Part shown: positions 26,031 to 35,630 of the stretch, piece after piece
How the letters are laid out: each line of letters begins with the position of its first letter
Position numbering within the stretch: position 1 is the stretch's first letter
Source: Phytohabitans sp036906915
GTDB lineage: Bacteria; Actinomycetota; Actinomycetes; Mycobacteriales; Micromonosporaceae
NCBI RefSeq assembly: GCF_036906915.1
Contig: NZ_JBAKHX010000071.1
Span: 1-43,511 of the forward strand
DNA length: 43,511 bases
Direction: 5' to 3'
The notes under the pieces: generated by a model
Databases searched by the model: none
What the model saw: the letters and a program-made list of their open reading frames with translations, nothing else
What the model was told of the DNA's origin: nothing
Made by a program: the position numbers and the translations under genes

Positions 26031-26199
26031 ATCCGACCCTCACCTGAGTCAAGCCCGGCTGTGGCCGGTTTGGCCGAAATGAAAACGCGGACCGGATACC
26101 GCCCTAACCTCACGGATGGGGACGGTGACATGCGATGCCGGCCCCGGCGGGAACCGGCCGACATCCGCCCATCAGTAGGACAACGACAGGAGGCCCGTC

Positions 26200-26511
26200 A
26201 TGACCAGTGTTCAGGCTCGTCAGAAGGACAAGAACGCCATCGTACTGTCCGCCAAGGACGCCCAGGCGCAGTCCTTCGACAATGTCACCGTCTACTCCTG
26301 GGATACCTCCATCCCCGGCAGCGACCAGGGAATGACCTGGACGATGGGGGTTCCCGGCACGGTCGTCGGTGGCGGCATCCACGTCCACGGCTGGTACCCG
26401 ATCTACACCACCGACAGCTACCCAGCCGACAGCTCAAGCTGGAAGGTCGGGGTCTGGAGCGACACCTCGCAGAATGTCGACGTGACGGTGTACGCGATCA
26501 GCATGGCGTGA
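26200..26511 (+). CDS. Small beta-rich protein of unknown family
   Basis: The 103-residue protein starts at ATG 26200 with a strong site (ACAGGAGG at about 26187-26194). It has a polar N-terminus (MTSVQARQKDKNAI), no signal peptide and no TM helix. The body has alternating beta-type segments rich in W, Y, G, T and V (TVYSWDTSIPG, GMTWTMGVPGTVVGGG, HVHGWYPIYTTD, WKVGVWSDTSQNVDVTVYAI). It looks like a compact beta-sandwich. It stands alone between the dehydrogenase debris and a dead serine recombinase, yet its frame is clean. I do not recognise the family. Confidence 0.7.
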   Translation: MTSVQARQKDKNAIVLSAKDAQAQSFDNVTVYSWDTSIPGSDQGMTWTMGVPGTVVGGGIHVHGWYPIYTTDSYPADSSSWKVGVWSDTSQNVDVTVYAISMA

Positions 26512-26593
26512 CCTGGCGTGGCCTCCCCGCCGCCGAGACGCACCGGGGCGGGGAGGCCACTGGCCAGGGGGACGCCCCGCCTCTGGGGCGGGT

Positions 26594-27470
26594 GGGTTGC
26601 GGTTCGCGTTCTACGGCCGCATCTCGACCGCCGACTTTCAGGATCGGGCGTCGTCGCGAGCGTGGCTGTACGAGGCTACGGTGGATCTGGTCGCTGGTCG
26701 TGGGGTGATCATGGCCGAGTACCTCGACGTCGGCTGTTCCCGCCGGCTGCCTTGGGCTCAACGACCTCAAGCCGCGAACCTGCTGGACGCGATCACCGAC
26801 CCCGGCCGTAGGTTCGACGCGATCGTGGCGGGTGAGTACGAGCGTGCCTTCGCCGGCGATCAACTGGTCCAGCTCCTACTGCTGCTCGGCCGGTACGGGG
26901 TGCAGGTTTGGCTGCCCGAAGCCGGCGGTCCGATCAATATGGACGATCCGGCACATCAGCGCTGATCCTGCTGCTGGGTCACCAGTCACGGCGAGAGATT
27001 CTTCGCTCCAGGTTCCCGCGATGCGGGCGCAGGCTCAGGATCAGGGCCGGCATCTTGGTGGGCGGCCGCCGTACGGTTACCGGCTCGTCGACGCCGGCCT
27101 GCACCCGAACGCCGCGCACGCCGCCTGGGGTCGCCGGCTGCACCGCCTGGAGGTGGATCCGGTGACCGCGCCGCACGTACGGTGGATCTTCGCGCAGCGG
27201 CTGGGCGGGCACAGCACGGCCGGGATCGCACGCACCCTCAACGCCCTCGGTATCCCCTCCCCGCCGCATACGACCGGGCCCGGAACCGGCATCGAGGTAG
27301 TGAGGGGTGGACGTTGCGGAGTGTGGCGGCGATCCTGGCCCGCGCTACACCGGCCGGCAGGTCTGGAATCGGCAGTACGTCGACCACAACGAGACGGTCG
27401 CCGGGACAAGGCGACCAGCCGCGGCCCTGCGGCGGCGGTCATCCTCGCGGCGATCAGTAGGTACGGCTTC
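26594..27470 (+). pseudogene. Serine recombinase, N-terminal two thirds, frameshifted
   Basis: The catalytic resolvase domain is visible: RFAFYGRISTADFQDRASSR (the Ser in GRIST is the nucleophile) and FDAIVAGEYERAF. After stops and frame changes the recombinase domain continues: HLGGRPPYGYRLVDAGLHPN, HRLEVDPVTAPHVRWIFAQR, ARTLNALGIPSPP and LRSVAAILA. The reading frame changes at least three times, and the sequence ends after DKATSRGP. It starts with TTG at 26594. A possible lost C-terminal end is at 34106-34453. Confidence 0.7.
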
Positions 27471-27602
27471 GTCCACGTCGGCGTAGCGGTAGTTCTTCGA
27501 CCGGGCCGCCAACCTGTGGTCGCGGAAGGTTACGAAGGCGACAAACTACCGCTAGGCCGAGATCTCCGCCCGGGGAAGGCAACGGGTTGTTCCAGCATGC
27601 GG

Positions 27603-27638
27603 AATCTGGGGGCCCTTCGACCTGAGGGCCCCCAGATT
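27603..27638 (-). terminator. Strong intrinsic terminator after the oxidase gene
   Basis: A perfect 14-bp stem (AATCTGGGGGCCCT and its complement) with an 8-base loop begins 3 bases after the oxidase stop at 27641-27643. There is no long T-run, which is common in high-GC actinomycetes. Being nearly symmetric, it may also stop transcription from the left. Confidence 0.85.
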
Positions 27639-27640
27639 GG

Positions 27641-29404
27641 CTACTGGCCCAGGTAATAGTTCGCCGGCAACCAGCTCGGTCGATCGAGGTGGAAGAACTC
27701 TTCCAGGACGACCTCGGCGGTGGTGAGGGCACCTTCGACCCATCCCTGTACGCCCGAATACGCCTCGCCCACTAGATAGACGGGCTTGTCCTTGCCCAGC
27801 GGCGTCTTGATTTCCCGCATCACATCTACCACCGGGTACTGCGGCTCCCAGAAATGCCAGCCGCCTCCGAACGGATCGACCGTCCAATCGGCGTACGCGG
27901 CGAACAGCAGCTTGGCCAGCGCGGCGTCCTTCGGCAGGGCATGCAGCTCCCGAAGCTGCCGTTCGGCCTGCTCCACCATGGCGGGCGTTGCCTTGTGCAT
28001 GTGCGGTGGTGGCTCCCAGGTGATGTCCTCGGCGGCCTTCATGCCCGCCGGAAGGAAGAAGGACAGGATCTGGCTGAGCTCGCTTCGCAGTTCGTCGCGT
28101 TGCGCGGCCTTCTCCGCCGAGGTCGGCTCCATGCCCCGCCAGAAGTCGACCACGACAGAGTCGTCATAGGACGCCATGACCAGCCCGTGGTGCGGGCCGT
28201 TAGCCCACTTCCAGCCATGCTTTTCGCAGCTGTCCGGGCGCAGGTAGTAGGTCTGCCGGATGGGCAGGTCACAGACCGACCGGCCGTGTTGGATCGGGCC
28301 GTACTTCGACTGCGGCACAAAGTCCGGATCCTCCCACCAACGGTTCTCATACATCAGGAACAGCTTGAAGGCGGGGTACGGCCGGGCCGAGTCGAGCAGC
28401 CAGCGCAGCCTCGGCGAGTGTTGCCAGTCGAAACTTGGGGTGGGTGCGAGCAGTTCCAGCGAGCGGCGCGGCAGGGCCAGCACCAACTGGTCCGCCGAGA
28501 TGTTCTGCGCCGCCACGCCAGCCGGGCGTACGGTGACCGCGGCCGGACCGCCTTTCTGCTTCGAGGTTAGGTCGAACTTCAGTACGGGTGTCTCCAGGTG
28601 GATTTCACCGCCCAACTCGCGAACCTTGGCGGCAAGGGCGATCGGTAGCGACTCGTACCCCTCGGCGAGCGTGTGATAGTCCGGGTTGTCGGCGAACTCC
28701 AGCGAGATGTTCTGGATCGCCTCAGCGGCGTTCCAGTTCAGTGCGAGCGAGTAGTAACCGAAGGAGTCGGTGATGAACTTGTACGCCTCGGACGACAGCT
28801 CGCGGGAAAGCAGGTTCCAGAATCCGACATCGGTCAGCATCCGGCCGTCGTACTTGAGCTTTCCCTTGGCCTCATCCCAGGCCTTGCGGGTCTTCAAGTC
28901 ATCGGGTCGGTAGTTGTTGCGCTTCAGCACGTCGGAGATGACCCGCTTGAGATAGTCGACCGACTTCTGGTACCTCTCCCGCTGCTCGGCCGAGTTGAGC
29001 CAGTAGCGCTTCTCTTTGATCGCGACCGAATCATCGGCCGCCGGCATGTGCAGCGCGCGCAGGTAACGGATCAGACCGGTAGAGCCGTCCGTGAAGAACG
29101 GCACCACCTGCCGGTCCAACCCGATGCCACCCTTGTGGATGAGGTTCCAGACCAGTTGCTGGTCCTCGAAGAAACGCATGCCGCCCAACTCGGCGCGCAG
29201 GCCACCCGCGGGACCGGCCGGGTTCCAGGTGAGCAACCGCCCACCGACCCGATCGCTGGCCTCGAAGATCGCCACGGACGGCTTGGGCTTTTTCGCGGGT
29301 TGGCCGGACAGCAGGCGCCACGCGGTGTAGAGGCCAGATACGCCAGCCCCGACAATGACAACGTCGTAGTGCTTCTCAAACTGGGCCGAGGGCTGGGAAC
29401 TCAT
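27641..29404 (-). CDS. FAD-dependent amine oxidase
   Basis: The 587-residue protein has a dinucleotide-binding start (YDVVIVGAGVSGLYTAWRLL, then EASDRVGGRLLTW), an arginine-type GGMRFF segment, a large substrate part and a C-terminal FAD end (PVYLVGEAYSGVQGWVEGAL). This is the L-amino-acid oxidase / monoamine oxidase layout: an amine or amino acid is oxidised with O2 to an imine and H2O2. No signal peptide is seen. ATG 29404 has AAAGGAGGC before it; upstream open frame is only a shadow. It overlaps the ThDP gene end by 29 bases, so the two products probably act in one pathway. The substrate is unknown. Confidence 0.9.
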   Translation of the reverse strand: MSSQPSAQFEKHYDVVIVGAGVSGLYTAWRLLSGQPAKKPKPSVAIFEASDRVGGRLLTWNPAGPAGGLRAELGGMRFFEDQQLVWNLIHKGGIGLDRQVVPFFTDGSTGLIRYLRALHMPAADDSVAIKEKRYWLNSAEQRERYQKSVDYLKRVISDVLKRNNYRPDDLKTRKAWDEAKGKLKYDGRMLTDVGFWNLLSRELSSEAYKFITDSFGYYSLALNWNAAEAIQNISLEFADNPDYHTLAEGYESLPIALAAKVRELGGEIHLETPVLKFDLTSKQKGGPAAVTVRPAGVAAQNISADQLVLALPRRSLELLAPTPSFDWQHSPRLRWLLDSARPYPAFKLFLMYENRWWEDPDFVPQSKYGPIQHGRSVCDLPIRQTYYLRPDSCEKHGWKWANGPHHGLVMASYDDSVVVDFWRGMEPTSAEKAAQRDELRSELSQILSFFLPAGMKAAEDITWEPPPHMHKATPAMVEQAERQLRELHALPKDAALAKLLFAAYADWTVDPFGGGWHFWEPQYPVVDVMREIKTPLGKDKPVYLVGEAYSGVQGWVEGALTTAEVVLEEFFHLDRPSWLPANYYLGQ

Positions 29405-31298
29405 TGGAGCCTCCTTTGCTGGCGAAGTAGACGTCAAGGCGGGGGAACGCGGGAACCCCGGCGGCGGCCTTGCCCCTGCGCCCCCCGTTGCCGAGCGGCG
29501 CGGGAGGGTAGACCGTGCGATCGGTGCGCACTTCCAGGACGTATGGCTTGCGGTCCTCGACCTTCTTGACCGCGGTGGCGAGCTTTTCGGCGAGTTCACC
29601 CGGCTGCGACACGCGGGCCGCCTCGATCCCGAACGCCGTGGCCAGCGCCACGAAGTCCACGGGGTTCTGGTCCAACCGCAGGTAGTCCGGGTCGCCCGTG
29701 GGCATCCACTGGTAGCTGCTCTCGATGACGCTGAGGCCTTTGAGCAAGGTGCGGTATTCAAGGTTGTTGGTAATCAGGTACAGGATCGGCAGCCGCTGAC
29801 CGAACGTCGTCCACCAGGTGTGCGGGTAGAACAACGTCGAGCCGTCCCCCACGGCGTTGATGACGGTCCGGCTGTCCCCAACCGCGATCTTGACACCCAG
29901 GCTGGCCGGCATGGAGTATCCCAGCGAACCGCCCTCGGCCGCCATATAGCTGCGTGGCGAGTCGTATTTGACGTACGTCTGGAAGGAGGGGGTGTCCGAG
30001 ATCGCCTCGTTGATGAGAGTCAGCGGCTTGGTGATGACCCCGGTGTCCTGGAGCTTGCGCAACTCAATGGCGATTTGGACACCGGACACCACCGCCTTGT
30101 TCGTGCTGGCTTTGCCCTGATGGATGGCCGGCAGCTGCTCAGCGAACTTCTTCAGCTGGCCGTCCCGGTTGCTGGCCAGCGTCTGCAAGTGACGGTCGCG
30201 TTCGGTTGCCTTGGCCCGGTCGTACCCGGACACCTTAGTAATCTGTTTGGTAATCAGCGGGAGCGTCGCCTTGATGTCCCCCAGGATCGCGGTCTCGCCG
30301 TAGTAGTTCTTGCCGATCTCCCACGGGTCGTTGTGCAGATAAACCTGCGCGACCTTCTCCGGGATGAGTGGCCCGTCCGACCATTTGAACACCACGACCT
30401 GGGCTTGGCCGTTGAACCCGCACAGGAACGCCACATCATGCAGGCCGAGCTTGTGGCTCATCTCAGCCTGGCTGCCGGGCAACTCACCCTGCCAGTGGTA
30501 ATCAGAGTTCGGGAAGCTCAGGTAGCTACTCAGCTGCTCCAGGTAGACCGGGGCACCAATTACCTCGGCCAGCGCGGCCAGCTCTTTCCAGGCGTCCGCC
30601 GCTCCCGCACCGTCGCCGACCACGATTACCGGATTCTTCGCGCGGGCAAGCCTTTCCGCGGCCTGCTTCACCGCGCCCGGCTCGCCGGCCGCGCCTGTGG
30701 CCACCTTGGTAATCTTCGGCGTCGCGGGGAAGTTCACGGGGGCGATGGTGAACTCCCATGGAATAGACAGGAAAACCGGCCCCTGCGGGGGCGTCAGCGC
30801 CGTCTTCAACGCGCGCTGCATCGCCATTGGCAGTTCATCGGCGGTACGGATCTCGTACGCCCATTTCGTGTACTGCCGCGCCACCTGTACCAGATCGGAG
30901 GCCAGTAGCGGCTCTTGCAGTAACAGTTCACTGTGCTGCTGTCCACATAGCACCACTATCGGGATGCGTGATTTGGCCGCGTTGAACAAGTTGCCGAGGC
31001 CGTGTCCGATGCCGGGAGTGACATGCAGTTCCACCACCCCGGGCTTTCCGGACGTCCGCGCGTACCCCATGGCCGCGCCCATCGCGATGTTCTCGTGCAG
31101 GCACGGCACGTAGGTGATCTGGTAGTTAGGGTCTTTCGTGCCGTCGATGATGGGGATCTCGTTGGTCCCCGGCACCCCGAACAGATGAGTCACCCCGGCG
31201 TCCCGGAGGTACTCGAAAACAACATCCCGACCAAGTATGTCGGGCTTCCTCACCCGCCGGGCCTTCTCCCGGACCCCCTGCCGCTCGGCGACCACCAT
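29376..31298 (-). CDS. ThDP-dependent decarboxylase/synthase-type enzyme
   Basis: The 640-residue protein has the three-domain layout of the acetolactate synthase / benzoylformate decarboxylase superfamily. The PYR domain holds FGVPGTNEIPIID and CLHENIAMGAAMGYAR (with the catalytic Glu). The middle domain follows (NPVIVVGDGAG). The PP domain holds the ThDP/Mg motif: NAVGDGSTLFYPHTWWTTFG and then LITNN. The mid-domain lacks clear FAD-binding marks, which favours a decarboxylase or carboligase over acetolactate synthase. A long (40-residue) C-terminal tail is present. ATG 31298 follows GGGGGATG. It is the first gene of the operon with the FAD oxidase. Confidence 0.88.
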   Translation of the reverse strand: MVVAERQGVREKARRVRKPDILGRDVVFEYLRDAGVTHLFGVPGTNEIPIIDGTKDPNYQITYVPCLHENIAMGAAMGYARTSGKPGVVELHVTPGIGHGLGNLFNAAKSRIPIVVLCGQQHSELLLQEPLLASDLVQVARQYTKWAYEIRTADELPMAMQRALKTALTPPQGPVFLSIPWEFTIAPVNFPATPKITKVATGAAGEPGAVKQAAERLARAKNPVIVVGDGAGAADAWKELAALAEVIGAPVYLEQLSSYLSFPNSDYHWQGELPGSQAEMSHKLGLHDVAFLCGFNGQAQVVVFKWSDGPLIPEKVAQVYLHNDPWEIGKNYYGETAILGDIKATLPLITKQITKVSGYDRAKATERDRHLQTLASNRDGQLKKFAEQLPAIHQGKASTNKAVVSGVQIAIELRKLQDTGVITKPLTLINEAISDTPSFQTYVKYDSPRSYMAAEGGSLGYSMPASLGVKIAVGDSRTVINAVGDGSTLFYPHTWWTTFGQRLPILYLITNNLEYRTLLKGLSVIESSYQWMPTGDPDYLRLDQNPVDFVALATAFGIEAARVSQPGELAEKLATAVKKVEDRKPYVLEVRTDRTVYPPAPLGNGGRRGKAAAGVPAFPRLDVYFASKGGSNEFPALGPV

Positions 31299-31740
31299 TG
31301 CATCCCCCGTTTGGTTGGCGAGCAGGATGCGACCGACCGCGCGCGATGGTCAGCGCCCGATCCGCCACATCCAGTTACGGAATGTAGTCTAGCCATCACC
31401 TTGCGCTGTAGTCGTGGAAACAACACTCCGGGTGGTTTGGGCACGCCGTTTCTCGTTCAACCTGCCACGAGCGCAAACGCAGCACGCCGGGCAGGTGGCG
31501 TGTCGAGCCCATCGACGGTGGCGAGGACGCCGTCAGGCACTGTCGCTCGGGCATCTCCGCGAGGGGCTGCTCTTTGCGTTGGAGGCGAAGGTGACGTGAA
31601 CGCCCGACGCGTCGTTGGCGCAGTCAGAGATCGGCACTCGGAGCGCCGCACTCGGAGCGCCCTGCGGACGGCGACCCACGCTGGTCGGCTCCTGCGAGGG
31701 GGGATGGACGATTCCGCGATCGTGCCTGGTGCCGCTTTGG
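31299..31740. other. No gene; leader region of ThDP operon plus debris
   Basis: About 440 bases with frames that are Arg/Ser-rich and unlike proteins. The part near 31300-31420 must hold the promoter of the ThDP-oxidase operon; an AT-richer segment (GGAATGTAGTCTAGCCATCACC, minus strand) lies near 31378-31400. No RNA structure was recognised. Confidence 0.5.
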
Positions 31741-31893
31741 CTAGGCAGGCTCGGCACGTCTTTGGCGTAGCGGCACGATCGCTGCCGTTGCTTCGGCAGC
31801 GTCGCGAGCCAGCTCGGGCAGGACGTCGCCGTATGCCTTTGCGGTGAAGCAGGGGGTGGAGTGGCGCAGCCGGCGGGAGATGACCTTCAGCAC
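31741..31893 (-). pseudogene. Phage-type tyrosine integrase, C-terminal remnant
   Basis: The frame reads VLKVISRRLRHSTPCFTAKA, then YGDVLPELARDAAEATAAIVP, matching the common actinophage integrase end in which Y precedes V-L-P-E-L. The remainder of the gene is absent. It is the second of three unrelated integrase tails in the window. Confidence 0.6.
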
Positions 31894-32011
31894 CGCCACC
31901 ACCGGTATTATCGATAGCCTCAGGAACCGACTCATGAGAACTGCTTCGGTCAACACACTCCGGGCCGCCCGCGACTTTCCGTGACGGCTTCAGCTGGTTC
32001 AACTGATTGAG

Positions 32012-32205
32012 TGAATGACCACCGCGTCCCGAGGCCGTCCGCCAGGCGCAGGAACAAGGCATGCACGCCGTCTCGCTCACCGTCGGCGACATCGGCTGCC
32101 CGGTCATCACCGCCGACAACCAGGCCGCCGAGTACGACATCACCGACCACTTGATCTCACTCGGGCACCGCCGCATCGCGCAGACCGCGTCGGCCTCGGC
32201 CGACA
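32012..32205 (+). pseudogene. LacI-family regulator fragment
   Basis: The frame holds CPVITADNQAAEYDITDHLI and SLGHRRIAQ, the core strand of the periplasmic-binding-like domain in LacI regulators (normally VDN...A...A..HL..LGHRRIA). The HTH and the remainder are missing. Confidence 0.5.
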
Positions 32206-32446
32206 TCTGTGCGTCGCGAACGTCTTCACCATCGCCTGCAACAGATCCGGCGACGCGGACTGCAGTTGCTCGCGTAGAAGGCCGGCAGGGTCCACTGGCT
32301 CGCCGCCCACGAGGCTCACCGGCCCCGGGCCACCAGGCGATCCTCCGCGCTTGGCGCAACGGTTGGCCCGAGGTGAAAGCCGGGGAATGTTAAGAAGCCA
32401 TCAAGTAGGGCTGACGCGCTTCCGGGGCGCTTGCGACAGTGCGTAG

Positions 32447-33955
32447 ATGACCCTCAGTCGTAGAGCGGGGGTCGCCGCGGTGCTGGCGGCGGTGACAGTG
32501 GTCGCCGCCGGCTGCGACGGCCGCTCCACAGCGCCCACCGACATCACCTCCACCGGTGCCACCCTGCACGCTCAGGCCCGTTGCCTGGCCGAGAGCACCA
32601 CGAACCCGTGCACCTTCTGGTTCCAGTACTGGCGGAACGGGGACAGCACGGTGCAACGCACCGATCCGGTGGTGGCCAATGTCAACACCAACGGCTACGT
32701 CGACGTCCGGCAGGCGGTAACCGGGCTGGCCCCAAACACCGTGTACCACTCGCAGCTGTGCGGCTACGGCGACAGCAACGTCGCCGCACCCGGTATCTGC
32801 GTCGGCCTGCCCGGCAGCGCGGTGTCGACGCCGGGCAGCCAGCCCGACGCCCGCGACTACAACGCCACCCAGCGGTTCCGTACCGCCGGCCCGGGAACCA
32901 TCGGCACCGCCGAGCTCGGCCGTCCACTGTCAACGGCGGACACGGCCGCCAACCCGATCTCCCGGGACGCGGGCCTGAGCGCAGCCTACTCGGACACCCA
33001 GAGCCTGTGGCTGTTCGGTGACACCGGACAGCGCAACGGGCCCGCGTTCCTGGCCGGCACGACCGCGGCCGCAGGCCCGTACACCCGGGGTCAGCCACCG
33101 AACGCGCTGGAGGAACTGCCCACACCGCCGGCACCGCCTGCCCCTGGCCGCACCTCGCCCGCCCCGTTCCTGCCCCGGCCCGAGGGCCTGCTGACACCGG
33201 ACGACCCGCCAGTGGCGTGCGGCACCGACCGCAGCTACCCGGCCTCCTGGCCTGGCGGCCTGGCGCGCATCCCGGGCACCTCACGGATGGTCATCGTGTA
33301 CGCGCAAATGTGCGTCGCGGTCGACCGCGACTGGCCCACCGAGCGGCTCACCCTGGTCGAGTACGACCCGGCGACGAACAGGTTCCTCTCCAGCGCGACG
33401 CCGTTCGTGGCCACGCCACTGCAGGCCGGCGTCCCGGTGACGCAGCGGCTCGGATCTCCGGTGTTCGGCGGCGACGGCTTCCTCTACCTGTTCGGCCACG
33501 ACACGGCCACCGACCGGGTCTTCGTCGCCAGAGTTGCCGCGGACCCAAGTGCCTGGGCAAGCCCTGCCAACTACCGCTGGTGGGGACGGCCCGGTGGCGG
33601 ACCAGCCCAGTGGACCACGGACCAGTCGTCGGTCATCTCGATCGCCCCGGTCACCGACCCGTGGTCAGTCCATGTAGCCGACTACACCGGCGTGGGCGGC
33701 CACCGCCTGGCGATGATCGTCCAGACGGAGTTCGGGACCGGCGGCTTCCAGCTCTTCGAGGCTGCCGCACCGAACGGTGCGTGGTCCGCCGGACCCTCGG
33801 CGCGGGCACCCGACACGTGTCAGGGCACGTTCGGCTGCTACGCGCTCGCCGGGCACGCCGAGTTGAGCACCGCCGAGGAGTTCGTCTACTCCTGGTACTC
33901 GGCCGGCGATCGCAGCGGGTTCGGGCACATCCGGCTGGCGACCGTCCCCTGGTGA
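32447..33955 (+). CDS. Large lipoprotein with Fn3-like and DUF4185-like parts
   Basis: The 502-residue protein starts with a lipoprotein signal (MTLSRRAGVAAVLA, lipobox VAAGC, Cys at 23). A fibronectin-like beta domain follows (about 30-145: FWFQYWRNGDST, VTGLAPNTVYHSQLC). The second half (about 170-500) has propeller-like strings (LWLFGDTGQRNGP, MVIVYAQMCV, FLYLFGHDTATDRVFVARV, FVYSWYSAG), as in DUF4185-type or glycosidase-like propellers. It should sit on the outer membrane face, binding or processing a glycan; enzyme activity is not shown. ATG 32447 is chosen; no strong ribosome-binding site is visible. Confidence 0.82.
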   Translation: MTLSRRAGVAAVLAAVTVVAAGCDGRSTAPTDITSTGATLHAQARCLAESTTNPCTFWFQYWRNGDSTVQRTDPVVANVNTNGYVDVRQAVTGLAPNTVYHSQLCGYGDSNVAAPGICVGLPGSAVSTPGSQPDARDYNATQRFRTAGPGTIGTAELGRPLSTADTAANPISRDAGLSAAYSDTQSLWLFGDTGQRNGPAFLAGTTAAAGPYTRGQPPNALEELPTPPAPPAPGRTSPAPFLPRPEGLLTPDDPPVACGTDRSYPASWPGGLARIPGTSRMVIVYAQMCVAVDRDWPTERLTLVEYDPATNRFLSSATPFVATPLQAGVPVTQRLGSPVFGGDGFLYLFGHDTATDRVFVARVAADPSAWASPANYRWWGRPGGGPAQWTTDQSSVISIAPVTDPWSVHVADYTGVGGHRLAMIVQTEFGTGGFQLFEAAAPNGAWSAGPSARAPDTCQGTFGCYALAGHAELSTAEEFVYSWYSAGDRSGFGHIRLATVPW

Positions 33956-34105
33956 CCCGAGTCGTCCCTGCCCGCCGAGCGCCGCCTGGGCATGGCGCGT
34001 TGTACGAGGCGGTCACGTTCCGCGCGCCGAAAGCCGGGCACGGTATGGAGCCGACCAACGTGTGGTCGAGAATCGCGCCGGGCTCGCGGATGTCCGCCAG
34101 GATGA

Positions 34106-34453
34106 CGGGGCGGCGTCGAGACCGCGCAGCAGCAGGGCTCTGCCCAACTCGCACCGCCACCGGCGGCAAACCCACACGGATACCCAGACGAGATCAAAAC
34201 GCTCGTCGCCGCCCTCGGCCCAATCCTCGATGTTCTGCGCGACGCCGACCCCACCGACAAAGCCAAGATCTACAGCGAGGTAGGGCTCCGGCTGACCTAC
34301 CAGCCCGGCCAAACAAAGTGCTTCGCCACGGCGAAGCCACCGGCGATCATGTACGAAGGTTTGGTGTCCGAGGCCCGAGTTGAACCATACGCACACCCGC
34401 TGGCGGTGGAGTCATGGACGACGTGGATTGACGTCACCGCAGCCTTCCATTGA
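34106..34453 (+). pseudogene. Serine recombinase, C-terminal remnant
   Basis: The frame reads DEIKTLVAALGPILDVLRDA, then DPTDKAKIYSEVGLRLTYQP and GQTKCFATAKP, which matches the coiled-coil end of large actinobacterial serine recombinases. No start codon or N-terminal domain is linked to it. It has the same orientation as the N-terminal remnant at 26594-27470, 6.6 kb to the left. Confidence 0.55.
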
Positions 34454-34631
34454 TCTGGATCAGCTCGCCTGTCGGACCAGTTCGCTTAGTCGGTTTCGTC
34501 TCCCACGCCACCACGGACCCGGCCGCCGGGTGCCTCGCCCTGAGCATCGCCGCCATCATCCAGCTGTACCGAAGCGAGCCGTCCGTGATGACTTCTACGA
34601 TCTTTGGGCCTTCAGAGGGCCGGCCAGCTGG

Positions 34632-35199
34632 CTAGTCGTCGAGCCGGGGCTCGTGAAGGCCGAGCTTGAGCGAGTCGGTGCCGATAGCGTCGGTCCACCG
34701 TTCGGGTCGAAAGTCGGCGGACTTATTGGCACGGTAGACCGCCGCGGTGGGCCATTCACCGAGGTACATCTCGTCGGTGAAGCTGACGTCGAGGGAGTGG
34801 GTGTCAAGATCGTCCTCGCCGGTCCAGGCCTGCAGCTTGGGATGGTGTCGTCTGGCGTGACGATCGCGTCGACGGCGACCTGGCCAGCACGGGCCCGACC
34901 CGCCGGTCGCCGGACTGGGTCGCGGACAGGTGGTCCATCGCCTGGGTCAGTGCCGGGCCGTGGTAGCGCTGCTCGCGGTTCGCGATCACCTCGCAGAGGC
35001 CGGCGTCCGCCAACGCGGTGAACAGTTCGGCGTACCCCGTCGGTGGAGGCGTTGTCGACGACCACGAGCCGTGCCGGGGCGGTGCGCGATACCGCGTAGA
35101 CGGCCTGCGCGGTGACGGCCAGCGTGTTGTAGCTGACCATCACGACCCCGACCCGATCGGCGGGCGATTGGTCAGTCGGCCATGGGTGACGGCGCATCC
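34632..35199 (-). pseudogene. Family 2 glycosyltransferase, frameshifted
   Basis: The start (ADRVGVVMVSYNTLAVTAQA, ARLVVVDNASTDG) is the classic GT-A nucleotide-sugar part. The frame then shifts; other frames continue with DAGLCEVIANREQRYHGPAL, TQAMDHLSATQSG and later DVSFTDEMYLGEWPTAAVYR, ending LGLHEPRLDD at 34632. At least two indels disrupt it. The start overlaps the membrane-protein gene end, so they were once an operon. Confidence 0.6.
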
Positions 35200-35630
35200 T
35201 TCTGTTGTACCGGCCACCGCCTCGTGGCGATCGCCACGAGGAAGACAGCGGTGAGGACGAACCAGATGCCTCCGTTGATGCCGTCTTCCAGGTTGCCGCG
35301 CGGTCCGCCGCGGTCGGCCACCGTCGCACCGATCATCGCGACGATGAAACTGCCGACGAACATCGCGACGGCGCCACCGATCGCGACGATGAGTCGGGCG
35401 ACGAAGGGCGCGCGGAACGCGCCGACGACGAAGATCGCGAAGGCCGCCAGGGCACCGAAGAGCAGGTTCATGTAGTCGGTCAGCTCGGCCGCGTAGCGGT
35501 CGGCGCTGAAATAGATGACGGCCTTGACCACCTGCGTGGCTCCACCGATGAGGCCGATGACCGAACAGATCCCGAGCAACACCCTGCCGACGATCACTGA
35601 GACATTCACGGGCCACAGTGTAGGCGTCAT
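35172..35630 (-). CDS. Small four-helix membrane protein
   Basis: The 152-residue protein has about four TM helices (VGRVLLGICSVIGLIGGATQ, LLFGALAAFAIFVVGAF, LIVAIGGAVAMFVGSFIVAM, WFVLTAVFLVAIA) joined by short loops, and a short polar tail. It has no signal motif or catalytic residues. ATG 35630 (MTPTLWPVNV) is chosen because the frame upstream to 36110 is not protein-like. The following GT2 gene overlaps its end. Family unknown. Confidence 0.65.
   Translation of the reverse strand: MTPTLWPVNVSVIVGRVLLGICSVIGLIGGATQVVKAVIYFSADRYAAELTDYMNLLFGALAAFAIFVVGAFRAPFVARLIVAIGGAVAMFVGSFIVAMIGATVADRGGPRGNLEDGINGGIWFVLTAVFLVAIATRRWPVQQKDAPSPMAD

Noticed and set aside
29405..29761. N-terminal extension of the amine oxidase frame
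   Set aside because: It overlaps the ThDP gene, and the FAD motif plus a strong ribosome-binding site place the start at 29404.
29376..31298. Acetolactate synthase catalytic subunit
   Set aside because: No FAD-binding marks in the middle domain and no small regulatory subunit gene nearby; a decarboxylase or carboligase is more likely, although not proven.
32447..33955. Minus-strand frames opposite the lipoprotein
   Set aside because: Cys/Arg-rich shadows without motifs.
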